A stretch of 64,000 nucleotides of DNA from positions 271,902,411 through 271,966,410 of the forward strand of contig OZ010786.1 of assembly GCA_963932465.1 (NCBI GenBank). Direction: 5' to 3'. The stretch is from Maratus speciosus. Taxonomy: Eukaryota > Arthropoda > Arachnida > Araneae > Salticidae. The notes under the pieces were generated by a model. That model saw only the letters and a program-made list of their open reading frames with translations, was not told where the DNA came from and searched no databases. Shown here one piece after another: positions 23,478 through 34,240 of the stretch. Positions within the stretch are counted from its first letter, which is position 1; each line of letters opens with the position of its first letter. Both the position numbers and the translations under genes were made by a program.

Positions 23478-24312
23478 TAAATATATTTTACATTTTGAAC
23501 ACATTACTCAGAAACTATCAAGCAGTGCTTCATTATCAAGCCGTGCTTCTTTTTTAAGCTAGTTAACAACTTTGCGTTTTTTTTTAGTGTAACTTTTCTT
23601 CATCTGAACAACGATCTCTCCTTACACGAAATACCAGATATATTCTTTTCGGGCTTTAAAGTGCTAGAGTAATACATTCCATAAGTGACATGTATTTCTT
23701 CAAACCATTGGCTTTAGTATAATGAGCATACCAAATCAAAAGATTCGAAATTGCATGATCGACAATATATGTAAACAATCTCACAATTCATTTTTGCTTT
23801 CTAACTCAAAAACGATAACAGGCTAAATACCATTAGCAAAGATCTGTTCTTCCCGAAGAAGTATTATACATAGTACGAACTACAGCAAGCTAAGGTATGC
23901 TAATGTTTTTCTCTTCCTTTTTACGCCCTTCTATGCAATATGCATTTGGCTCACTTCCTATATATGATGTAACACACTTGCTGTCATTCTATTTCAAAGT
24001 ACATTATTTGGACTAGTCTGACATCTACTCGTCCGATTCGCCTCTCTTCAGTTTTTCGTCACTTTTAAGTTTTGGCTGAGCTAAACCAGTCCTATTACTA
24101 TTTACGGACACAGCAGAGAAAATATTGTGTTTTGTTTCATTGGGTTGCTTTTTAAGAACCATTGGGATGAATGTAAAATTTGAATCTGACTAATATTCAT
24201 TTGAACATTAATCGTTTTCATTTAGAACAAATCATTCGCCATCAGAATAACTGTATATATCAGATAAATCACTCTACTGTAAAATTGCGTCAATCTCCTT
24301 TTTGGGTCATAA
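23478..24312. other. Non-coding DNA
   Basis: Nothing recognisable was seen; the open frame 24180-24383 overlaps the tandem duplication that follows and is not a gene. Confidence 0.5.
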
Positions 24313-24542
24313 AATCTGCTTTATCCACTCCCACACTAAACGAAGTCTGTAAACAGATGACTTATACGAGAAAGTATGCATAAACAGACATGGTTCACTA
24401 TATGAGTGGGTAAATCAGATTTATTATAATCTGCTTTATCCACTCTCACACTAAACGAAGTCTGTAAACAGATGACATATACGAGAAAGTATGCATAAAC
24501 AGACATGGTTCACTATATCAGTGGGTAAATCATATTTTATGC
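24313..24542. repeat. Tandem duplication, 115-bp period
   Basis: Two near-identical units (24313-24427 and 24428-about 24542) share AATCTGCTTTATCCACTC, AACGAAGTCTGTAAACAGAT and CATGGTTCACTATAT. Each unit also has TATCCACT early and AGTGGGTAAA late, inverted to each other. Confidence 0.85.
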
Positions 24543-24616
24543 ACCCTCTAAATGAACTATCTCATTTTATTTTTTCAAAATGGACTAGCTCCAATGTAGT
24601 CATATAACATTACTTT

Positions 24617-27112
24617 TAGGTAGCTTTCATTACAAAAAGATACCTATTGCAGCCGTTCGGAGGAAAGCGATTTCAAAAAACTTTGGTATATTTTCATCCA
24701 TCATGAAACCCAGACCCCCAAACCACCCTCCGTTCAAAAGTTGATATATATATATATATATATATATATCTGATTTTGTCACACTGTAACTCTCATAATT
24801 ATGAACCGATTTGGGTGTAACTCGGTTTGTACATAGTACATACCAATGTCTCGACCGAGTTCGTTGACCAGCTTCATCGCCATTTTGTTTCAAATGGCGG
24901 CCATTTAAAAAATTAAAAAATATATAAAATTTGAAATGCGGTACCAAAGAATTGAAAATGGAAATATATTTTTTACTTATGTGTTTGACCTTTTTAGAAA
25001 GATTCCGGAGCAGTTTTTGTTTCGTCTATATCTTAAAAAATGGCTGAGTTATAGCACTTTGAATTTCTAGCGTGGTTGACATTTTGAAACGTCCTGATTT
25101 TCGTCCCGCGATAACTCTCGTATTTGTGAACCGATTTGGGTGTAACTCGGTGTGTACATAGTACATACCAATGTCTCGACCGAGTTCGTTGGTCAGCTTC
25201 ATCCGTCATTTTGTTTCAAAATGGCGGCCATTTAAATAATTTAAAAAATTTTAAATTTAAAATGCGGTACCAAAAAATTGAAAATGGAAAATATTTTTTT
25301 CTTATGTGTTTGACCTTTTCACAAAGATTCCGGAGCAGTTTTTGTTTTGTCTATATCTTAAAAAATCCCTGAGTTATAGCACTTTGAATTTCTAGAGTGG
25401 CTGACAATTTGAAACGTCCTAATTTTTCTCACGCGATAACTCTCGTATTTATGAACTGATTTGGATGTAACTCGGTGTGTACATAGTACATACCAATGTC
25501 TCGACCAAGTTCGTTGGCCAGCTTAATCCGCCATTTTGTTTCAAAATGACGGCCATTTAAAAAAATTTAAAAAAATCTAAAATTTGAAATGAGGTATCAA
25601 AAAATTGAAAATGGAAAAATATTTTTTTCTTATGTGTTTGATCTTGATAAAAATATTCGGGAGCAGTTTTTGTTTCATCTGTATCTTAAAAAATGGCTGA
25701 GTTATAGCATTTTGAATTTCTAGCGTGGCTGACATTTTGAAACGTCTTGATTTTTGTCACGTGATAACGGGCGTATTTATGAACCGATTTGGATGTAGCA
25801 TGGTGTGTACATAGTACATACAAATATCTCGACCGAGTTTGTTGTCCAGCTTCATCCGCCATCTTGTTTCAAAATGGCGGCCATTTAAAAAATTTAAAAA
25901 AAAATAAAATTTAAAATGAAGTACCAAAAAATTGAAAAATGAAAAGATTTTTTTCGTATGTGTTTGACCTTAATAGAAAGATTCCGGAACAGTTTTTTTT
26001 TCGTCTATATCTAAAAAAATGGCTGAGTTATAGCATTTTGAATTTCTATTGTGGCTGACATTTTAAAACGACCTGATTTTTGTCATGCGATAACAGGCGT
26101 ATTTATGAACCAGTTAGGATGTAACTTAGTCTGTACATAGTACATACCAATGTCTCGACCGAGTTCGTTGGCCAGCTTCATTCGGCATCTTGTTTCAGAA
26201 GGGTTGTCATTTAAAAAATAAAATAAATTTAAAATGAGGTATTAAAAAATTGGAAAATGAAAAAGATTTTTTTTATGTGTTTGGCCTTGATACAAAGATT
26301 CCGGAGCAGTTTTTGTTTCTGAAAATTTGTTCTTTTGTTTATATCTTAAAAAATGGTTGAATTATTATAGCTCTTCGAAATTCTAGCATGGCTAACATTT
26401 TGAAACGATCTTGTATTTGTCACGCGATAACACACGTATTCGCCTATTTCGATGTAAGAAGGCATGTGGATAGTATACATCAATATCTCGACCAAGTTCG
26501 CTGGCCAGCTTCATCAGCCATCTTGTTTCAAAATGGCGGCCATTAAATTAAAAAAAATTATATTTAAAGTGAAGTGCAAAAAAATTAGAAATTGAAAAAG
26601 GTTTCTTTCTTAAGCATTTGACCTTGATATAAGGATTCAGGAGCATTTTTTGTTTGTCTTTATCTTAAAAAATGGCTCAGAAATAGCAATTTCAATATCT
26701 AATGTGGGTGACATTTTGACAAATCTGATTTTTTGCCTGCGACAGCACTCGTATATATTAATCGATTCCGATATGAGTGAGCTTGTGCACAGCAATTACT
26801 AAGGTCTTCGACCAAGTTCACTGGTTAGCCTCATCCACCATGTTGTCTTAAAAGGGCAGGCACTTTAATAAATCGCCGAATTTGGCATCCAAATATAAGT
26901 TACTTTAAATAAAAGCAGCTTGGATAAAACTGACTAATTTCCCGAAATTCTCATTCATAATGATTTAGTATTGATAAAAATTAGTATTGAATCTCCTATA
27001 TTCGGTTTCCACTAAATTGAGCTTCGTGTGTTTGAATAATATAAGTTGGCTTTTTTAAAATAAGGAATATGAAAGCTACCTCTTCCTCCCGGCACTGGCC
27101 GGAAGGACTTTT
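24617..27112. mobile_element. Element A: helentron/DINE-like architecture with a central tandem array
   Basis: The left end is AGGTAGCTTTCATTACAAAA followed by GATACCTATTGCAGCC, a self-complementary start. The right end has the inverted piece ATGAAAGCTACCT (about 27069) followed by a hairpin CCGGC-ACTG-GCCGG and AAGGACTTTT. Between them lie a TA microsatellite (about 24744-24769) and seven units of about 325 bp. Subterminal inverted repeat, microsatellite, tandem core and 3' hairpin resemble helentron-associated (DINE-1-like) elements. That class is inferred: no Rep/helicase is seen and the insertion site is unclear. Confidence 0.6.
24770..26880. repeat. Tandem array, seven units of about 325 bp
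   Basis: Landmark TCGACC (from GTCTCGACCGAGTTCGTTGG) recurs at about 24851, 25176, 25501, 25829, 26155, 26488 and 26808, spacing 320-333 bp. Each unit contains TGTACATAGTACATA, GCCATnTTGTTTCAAAATGG, AATGGCTGAGTTATAGCA and a CACGCGATAAC line. The units near the right edge are most diverged. Short frames inside are not genes. Confidence 0.92.
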
Positions 27113-27283
27113 AATTGAACGAAATCGAAACAAAAGAAAAGAACGGCCCTATTAGGTAGCTTTCATTACAAAAAGCTACCTATTGCAGCCGTTCGGAGGA
27201 AAACGATTCCGAAAAATTTTGGTATATTTTCACCGATCATGACCCCCAGACCCAGAAACCACCCTCCGTTCAAAATTGATATA

Positions 27284-27314
<31 letters not shown>

Positions 27315-28959
27315 GTACTAGGGGGGCACCGCCCCCTGCTCGCTACGCTCACCAACCCCCTGCGTAATCGCTTAACTATTCCATTCGGTATAGCGAAGCA
27401 ATTCCTATTTTCTAGCCAACCCCAGATTATTGTTTGTGCTTAAAAATAATGTAAATAGTTCAATTAAGCTCTATTCATAAGCTAATATTAGTTTTTGTTG
27501 CATTGAAATATCTCAATTTGTTGATTTCCTGCATGCTAGTAAACCCTATTGTATTTCAATGGGAGTCTATGGAAATTTGGCGAAATACTGAAAATAGCGC
27601 TAAGTTGGCGTCACTTTTGGTGACAGAGAGACGGGTATCCCCTTGGTAACCTCCCTTATAGCGTCATAAAGCTCTGACCAACCAGTTGCATTTCACGGTA
27701 TCTACGCAGATTTTCATTTTTCCATTTCCAAAGCATTACTTTTTGCAAGGCATATTTAGATACTACTACCGGCAGACCGATTTGCGTTTAATGTATGAAG
27801 TTGCTCGCCAGAGGACTCTGATACGCTGCCCAAAACAGAAATTTGACTCTGACAGTAACTTCAACGACGAGAACCAATCAAACCGCTCTGGGCAGGGTTC
27901 AGAGAATTCCAAAGTGTTTACATTTTTTTTCCCGTATAGATATGATTCAAAAGAGTTTAATAAAAATATTAACTCTAATCATCAGAAAAAAATTATCATT
28001 TTAACAATTATCGGAATAATAAATGGTGCGACCGGAGAATACTTCCAAGGTTGCTACTTAATACCAAGTTAATACTAAATACCAAGGTTGCCACTTTGGC
28101 GCATTTATCGCCAGGTTGGGGAGAAGTAGAGTATTCTACGATTCACCCCAATAAATAAAAACATGGATAGTCTAAAAACATCAATGTCACAAATTTCTTT
28201 GCTATCTTCTCTGCTGAAACAATAAAACTAATGGAATTTCTTTTAAATATATTAAAGTACTCAAAAAATTCCATGCAATACTTAATAAATATAATTTATT
28301 AAGTAACAAATACACTTACATGATTTAATCAAAATTGATTGGATAACATAAAATATTGCAACGATATTTAAATCTGCGATCACCATTTCTTTCTATGATT
28401 AAAAATAAGAATATTTAATGTTTAAGGAAGATCGTCTTTTTTTTTTTTTACTATTATTATTATTATCATTTAGTTCGGACGATATCAAACAGAAACATTT
28501 TACGGGTAGCAATAAATTCGTCAAAAATAACTGCTTCAAGCCAGTTATGAGAACTGTAGTTTGATAAAAACCAAATTTTAATTTTAAAACGTGTATATGA
28601 AACACAAGCTATTTTTATGTAAATACGGGACATTCAAAAAAGAATAACAGAATGAACCAAACGATCAAGTAATCAATAAGTAATTTAGCTAATCTTAAAA
28701 GTATGTGAACACTAAAATACTACAAGCTGTGTAAAATATCCTTTTAAATCGAAGGAAATTGAAGAATATAAGTATTTAATTTATTATTCTGAAAATACGA
28801 TCAATGATTCTGAAACTTCGACGATGAGAAACAAGCCGCTATCTGGGCAGGGTATAAATGTAAACAAAAAAGAGCACGTTGTGATGTTTTGGTTCAGAGT
28901 TTGAAGCTGAATCCGACTTCACTTTTTCGACGGTTTTCGGCGAAATGCGTGGGCCGTAT
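27112..28959. other. Repeat-derived non-coding stretch between element A and the hAT MITE
   Basis: It holds the left end of element B, the GC-rich module, an open frame at 27686-28072 (128 codons, no recognised domain, AT-rich), a T-rich run at 28436-28450, and two similar lines near 27850-27905 and 28815-28860 (GACGATGAGAA / GACGACGAGAA with CTGGGCAGGGT). I find no gene. Confidence 0.45.
27315..27727 (+). repeat. GC-rich palindromic module and following line, copy 1
   Basis: ACTAGGGGGGCACCGCCCCC and GCTCGCTACGCTCACC begin the module. Later GACAGAGAGACGGG, GGTAACCTCCCTTATAGCG and TATCTACGCAGATTTT follow. All these lines return at 37670-37900, there in a different order. GGGGGC-GCCCCC and GAGC-GCTC can form small hairpins. 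Confidence 0.6.
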
Positions 28960-29360
28960 CAGGGCCCGACTAGCAAGTTTCTGTGCCCAGGGCACTTTGA
29001 ATTTTTCGTGCCCCCTTAGATTGGTTGATTTTTCCACACTAGTTTTTTTTTTTTTATGTGTTACACACTTAAAAGTGTCAACTCAAAAAATTAAGTTTTT
29101 CGGAAAATAAAAAAGTGGTTCCAGGAATAAAAATAAAATATTTTTTCTATTATTTATTGAAATGGATTTTTAACCATATATTGAGATATATTTTTGTCAT
29201 TTCATGGTATTAATATCTCAAATATCACATTTTTTCACCATTATTTTACTTTTTAATGGAAAGTTAGATAAAATTATGAAAATTTTCGTGCCCCTCAGAA
29301 ATTTCGTGCCCAGGGCATGGCCCCCGGGTGCCCGTGCGATAGTCAGGGCCTGGGCCGTAT
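28952..29360. mobile_element. hAT-type MITE with 8-bp target duplication
   Basis: GGCCGTAT at 28952-28959 and 29353-29360 flanks 393 bp (28960-29352). The left end CAGGGCCCGACTA matches the reversed right end CAGGCCCTGACTA, and GTGCCCAGGGCA recurs near both ends. The internal part carries several TTTCGTGCCC-type lines. The 8-bp duplication and CAGGG-type terminus fit hAT. Confidence 0.85.
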
Positions 29361-29378
29361 ATATCATAGTAGGCTATG

Positions 29379-29601
29379 CTTTTTGGGGTACAGATGTCAT
29401 ATTCGCAGCATATTGGCGCGATTTTTTTCGGTTGCCAATTTGGCAAAAACATCAACAGCATAAACAACATAATCCGGGTTACCACATCAAGCAAAATAAC
29501 GACACTTTGGCGCAAGTTAAGTACCCGTTGCCTATATGATATTGGCGACAGAAAAAAATCGCGCCAATATGGGGCGAATATGACATCTGTACCCTTTTTG
29601 G
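29379..29601. mobile_element. Merlin MITE 1
   Basis: The element is 29387-29593 with ends GGTACAGATGTCATATTCGC on the left and the same inverted on the right. CTTTTTGG at 29379-29386 and 29594-29601 is an exact 8-bp target duplication. Nearly the whole element is inverted repeat, with CGCGATTTTTTTC in each arm. It inserted across the left end of the Merlin element at 29600. Confidence 0.88.
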
Positions 29602-29881
29602 TACTTTAGCGTTATACGGACAGCATTGTCGCCAAGCGCAATAGTTGGCGCAAAATGAAAATCACGTGAATTGAAACATTTGAAAAATAAAAGAAAAACA
29701 TTGTCGATAGTAAAGTGAGCATTTTAAAAATATAACATTTGAAAATTACAGAATTTTACGAACTATTTTATTAAATCACAAATATATAATTAAAATAAGT
29801 GAACAAATAACTGTTATACAATAAAGTACTAAAATTAAAAAAATCATATTAAACTGCTGCCATAAAATTACAAATCTCTTT

Positions 29882-30305
29882 GGCACAGATGTCATATTCG
29901 CCCCATATTGGCGCGATTTTTTTTCGGTTGCCAATTTGGCGAAAACATCAACAGCATAAACAACATAGGTACAGATGTCATATACCCCATATGCCGATAT
30001 TGGCGCGATTTTTTTCTGACGCCAATGTCATATACGCAACGGGTATTTAACTGGCGCCAAAGTGTCGTTATTTTGCTTGATATGGTAACCCGGATGTTGC
30101 TGTATATGCTGTTGATATTTTCGCCAAATTGGCATCGGAAAAAAATCGCGCCAATATGGCATATACATCTGTGCCACAACATAATCCGGGTTACCACATC
30201 GAGCAAAATAACGACACTTTGGCGCCAGTTAAGTACCCGTTGCGTATATGACATTAGCGTCAGGAAAAAATCGGGCCAATATGGGGCGAATATGACATCT
30301 GTGCC
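29882..30305. mobile_element. Merlin MITE 2, interrupted by MITE 3
   Basis: The ends are GGCACAGATGTCATATTCGC and the same inverted (to 30305). Flanks are ATCTCTTT and ATATCTTT, an 8-bp duplication with one mismatch. The element is split at 29967/30176 by another copy. Without that copy it is about 208 bp, like MITE 1. It sits in the Merlin 3' non-coding region. Confidence 0.85.
29960..30183. mobile_element. Merlin MITE 3 inserted into MITE 2
   Basis: The element is 29968-30175, bounded by GGTACAGATGTCAT and inverted ATCTGTGCC. ACAACATA at 29960-29967 and 30176-30183 is an exact 8-bp duplication of host MITE sequence. The uninterrupted form of that site can be read in MITE 1 at about 29465. 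Confidence 0.92.
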
Positions 30306-31120
30306 ATATCTTTTAGAATTGCAGTAAACATTTCATTTTTTTAATAAAGACGTCGCCACATAAACTCTATGAGATACGACTCTAAATGATGACGAACTGT
30401 TCCCCGATGTCTTTTGTTGCGCCATTTTGCGAAGCCCCATAATCTCTCAACATTTTGAGTATGACATCCAGTATTAGGGTCGACAATATTGTATTTGTGA
30501 TTTTCTGTGAAATGATCATAACCAGCACTTCGCAGTTCATCTGTTTTATATCCTTTCCAGTAATCTGTATAAATAATACTTCCATCAGCTACATTGTTTT
30601 CTATTGCCGCCATTAAAGTTTCACCTGTGCGATCGGAAATAGGAGTAAGGAAACATCCCCGTGTTTCACGGCATAAACCATCTAACACCCATTGATGAGG
30701 AAGAACACGCCCTACGTTGCTTTTTCTTCTGGTAAAAATACTTTCATCTTCTTCTATAATTTTATTAGGTCCACCGATTTTTCTATTTGGTCGTGAACAT
30801 AAAGCATTTGCACAAACTTCTCTAAAATAGCTATTACAGTCCACTGTTGTGTTATGGTTCATATCAAGTTGCAGCTCACAAAGCTCAATCGATGTCAACT
30901 CTTGGCACCATAAATATATAAACCTCAAAACATTAAGAAAAGACAACAACGATCCTTCAAACCATGTTTTTTGTCGTATTCCTACGCTTTCTTCTCAGGA
31001 TCGTAAGCTACATCTCCATTTCGGATTTCCAGAACTCATCCATAATTTCATTTCATGGTTGTTTGAACACAACCTTTTATTAGGCAGAATTCGAAATTCC
31101 TGAAACAGTTTTATCGCAAC

Positions 31121-31411
31121 TTTAGAGAATGGATTGAAGGGAGATGATAAAAATATCTCGGTGACTCAAATAATCAGAAGGTTTTGTAGAAAAATAAACT
31201 TTATTAACATAACAACACATAGTCATATATTCGCCAACGTCACTGACAGAATAAACTGCCGCTCTCTGCAGAGTTCGAATGTTACTGCGTCACGTGACTT
31301 CAAAAGCTCTCCGAAGAAAACGCGGGGGTAGGAAATGCGCCTCCTTGCTATTAGCTGAAAATTAAAATTGCTCCTCGCGCGCGCGCGAGAGAGAAACAGC
31401 AGACGGCTACA
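31121..31411 (-). repeat. 3' LTR (minus-strand gypsy)
   Basis: 291 bp, direct repeat of 37077-37370. It contains a GCGCGCGCGCGAGAGAGA run that is shorter in CG and longer in GA in the other LTR. A purine-rich tract (CCGGGGGCATAC on the minus strand) precedes its start and could be the polypurine tract. Confidence 0.88.
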
Positions 31412-31597
31412 GAGTATGCCCCCGGTGACGAAGTCGCGGTTACAAAAAGGTAGCAATTAATAAGATACATAAGAAAGGTCTTGAGTAAAATTAAAGTACG
31501 TATGATGCAAAAAAAATAGAAAATATATTATGCATTACATGAAAAACAATATTTTTTTGAGAAGGAAATAATATGCACACTATATACATCAAATGTT

Positions 31598-34240
31598 TTA
31601 AACAATATAATCCGTAACGAGATGTTTCGGAAAACGAACTTTACGACCAGATTTGGTGGTAGGGTGTTCGACAGGAGTAGTTGGAAAATTTATGGGCTCC
31701 TTTTGTTTTTGAGTTTGGGAAGGTGAAATAGAATCTGCTAATTGATATGCAGGTTTAATGCGATCAATAGATACAGTACAGCGCTTCCCGTTTAATTCCA
31801 AGTCAAACGTTTTCTCAGACCTGTCAGTCACTCGATGAGGTCCTGTATAAGGAGGTGATAAGGGAGGATTGACTTTATCTGATCTAAGAAATACGTGTGA
31901 ACAGGTTTTTAATGAGGGATTGACATAGATTTTAGGATTGCCATGCATTGCAGTGGCAATAGGATTTAAGTTTCTCATTTTTTCAGTTAACTCAGTCACG
32001 TATGTAAGAGTAAGTGGTTGATTTATAGTTTCAGTGTTTATGAGATCGGAGGGTAGTCTGATATTTGTGCCATAAACAAGTTGAGCACAGGTCGCTTGGA
32101 TATCATTTTTAAGAGCAGTGCGTAAACCAAGTAAGACAATGGGGAGGATTTCAGTCCATTGAATTTGATTTTGAGCTTTAACCCTTTCAGGGCGCCGTTT
32201 GCAGACTGCAAACGCAATTTTCAGGAATTTTTTTAACTAAGAAAATTTTGGAATTTTGGGCTGCTTACGGTGGGAAAATACTTTTTACTTCTTTGATTTG
32301 ATAAAAGATGGCAGCACTATAGTTTATGTGATCATTTACATTGAAAGAAATAAAGCAATTCCAGGCTGTTCTACACATGGTTCTATTTTTAATTAATTCA
32401 AGGATTAAAAACTTAAAATTTTCCAATTTTTTACATTAAATTTTATAAATAGACCCCAATGACTATTGATACGTCCTTTATTCTTTAAAAAAAGGTTTTA
32501 TTGTTTTCTATTTTTACGTTTATATATAGCGTTTGCAGACTGCAAACGGCGCCTCTGTACGACTTTAAAATGCAGACTTCACGGGACAAATGAAAAACAT
32601 CACTATTTCTTATGTTACACAGTATTTATGTTTTCTACCCTATATGTTTTGATATTTTGGGGTAAAAGGGAATAAAAATTTGATGACCAACTGAGGTTGA
32701 GGGTGTTTTTTAAAAAACGGGGACATTATATTTTGTTTTTTTTCCCTGGCTTCAGCAAAATGTGTTCTGAAAATAGCTCGTGTTAATTGTATTATTGACA
32801 TATTTTTTCATTCGTTTTATACTTTTCTTAGTTCTTTCTTAAATTTTACATTTTTCTAATAAACTATTTCTTACATTTTTTTGTTTAATTTCCTTTTTGC
32901 ATTTTCCTGATATTTTAAAAATTCCTCATATTTTCTAAGTATTCTCACTTTCAAATAAAAAAAAAAAAATTAAGTATATAATTAAACATTTGTTTGATTA
33001 AAATAGATGGATAAAATAATAATTATTATAACGATATGAATTCAGTTATTTTTTTTTCTGCTAAATATTTATAATTTTCTGATTTTTAATTTTTTTTCTT
33101 TTATTTTTAAAATTCTTATATTTTTATGTTAGCCCCTTTTTTAAAAATTAAAGTAAATAATTAAAATATTTGTTGAAAATAATAATTTAAATATTTGTTG
33201 AAAATATTTAAAAATTGTTTGATAAAAGAATTATTATTCTAATGCTTTGAGTTGAGTTATTTTTATATTTTTGAAATTTTCACATCAATCTTAAATTTCC
33301 TAAGTTATAAAATTTTTAGTATACAATCGAAATTTTTGTTTATTGAAAATGATTTTGTAAAATATTTATCAATATAACACTATAAGCGCAGTTTTTAAGA
33401 TATTTTCTCCCGTAAAGCAAGGTAAGTGAGTGTTCGAACTTAAATGACCTACACGGGCGCCGTTTGCAGTCTGCAAACGGCCCCCTTTCTGTAACGGGGA
33501 TTGCTAAAAAAATTTTAATGACATTTAGTCTATAGGACCAGTGCATCCCCTTCCGCATGTTTTTTCAAAAATAATTAATAATTTTAACGTTGCGCCCCTC
33601 AAAGGGTTAAGAGAACTCTTAAGATGGCGATGGAATGTTTCAATAAAACCGTTAGACTGTGGATGGTATGCTGTAGTTCTGATGCGTCTACATCCTAATC
33701 TATTAGTAAGCTCTTTGAAAAGAGTGGACTCAAAGTTTCTACCCTGATCAGTAGTGATAGTAACAGGTGTTCCAAATCTGGAGATCCAACTGTGTATCAA
33801 TGTACGAGCAGTTGTTTCTGCAGTCATATCAGATGTGGGTATAACTTCAGGCCATCTCGTGAAACTATCAATGATGGTCATGCAATACTGATTGCCATCG
33901 GATGATGGTAAAGGTCCGATAAAATCAATATGAATATGAGGAAAACGAGCATTAGGTTCAGAGAATGTACCAATTGGTGATTTGGTGTGTTGAAATATTT
34001 TAGCTTTTTGACATTTCGTACAGCTGCGAACCATAGATTTTATGTCCTTACGCATGCCAGGCCATACAAATCGTTTAGAAATTAAATCTAATGAAGCTGA
34101 GACACCTGGATGCGAGAAATAATGCAAGGTTGAAAAAATTGATTGTCGCATACTTTTAGGAACAAATGGTCGAGGATGTTTTTGTGACATATCGCAATAT
34201 AAATGTACATCTTCGAGTGGAAAATAATGTTTTTTCTAAT
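31598..34240 (-). pseudogene. pol: Integrase region of the minus-strand gypsy, split by a TTAA element
   Basis: The integrase would insert the cDNA into the genome. The segment 34190-33607 has the zinc-binding HYFSHPG...CTKCQ motif and the DDE core: HIDFIGPLPSSDG (first Asp), ITITTDQGRNFES (frame VTITTDQGRNFE; second Asp) and YHPQSNGFIETFHR (Glu). It ends at a TTAA insertion (32182-33606). The frame resumes after it, in phase when one TTAA is counted, through QLVYGTNIRLPSDL to 31598. That last part includes the GPY-type line PPYTGPHRVTDRSEKTFDL. A frameshift at an A-run near 34230 separates it from RNase H. Catalytic residues look intact. Confidence 0.9.
32178..33610. mobile_element. piggyBac-type non-autonomous element in integrase
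   Basis: TTAA at 32178-32181 and 33607-33610 flanks 1425 bp (32182-33606). Ends are CCCTTTCAGGGCGCCG and, reversed, CCCTTTGAGGGGCGC. The palindrome GTTTGCAGWCTGCAAAC occurs at 32197-32213, 32531-32547 and 33462-33478, each next to GGCGCC or a GC-rich tract. No transposase frame was seen in it; the rest is AT-rich. Confidence 0.9.

Noticed and set aside
24770..26880. CRISPR-like array
   Set aside because: Units of about 325 bp are contiguous and diverged, without short repeat/unique spacer structure; the setting is eukaryotic.
27686..28072. 128-codon open frame as a gene
   Set aside because: No domain, AT-driven composition, and part of it overlaps a repeated line that is also found, non-coding, near 37770 and 28830.
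30341..30949. IS1595/ISXO2-like transposase as bacterial contamination
   Set aside because: The gene lies inside a eukaryotic Merlin element with matching terminal repeats, related MITEs with 8-bp duplications, and a gypsy insertion. Merlin transposases are normally IS1595-like.
31223..31456. Open frames in the LTRs (also 37090-37385) as genes
   Set aside because: They lie in the repeated LTRs and are not continued by gag or pol.
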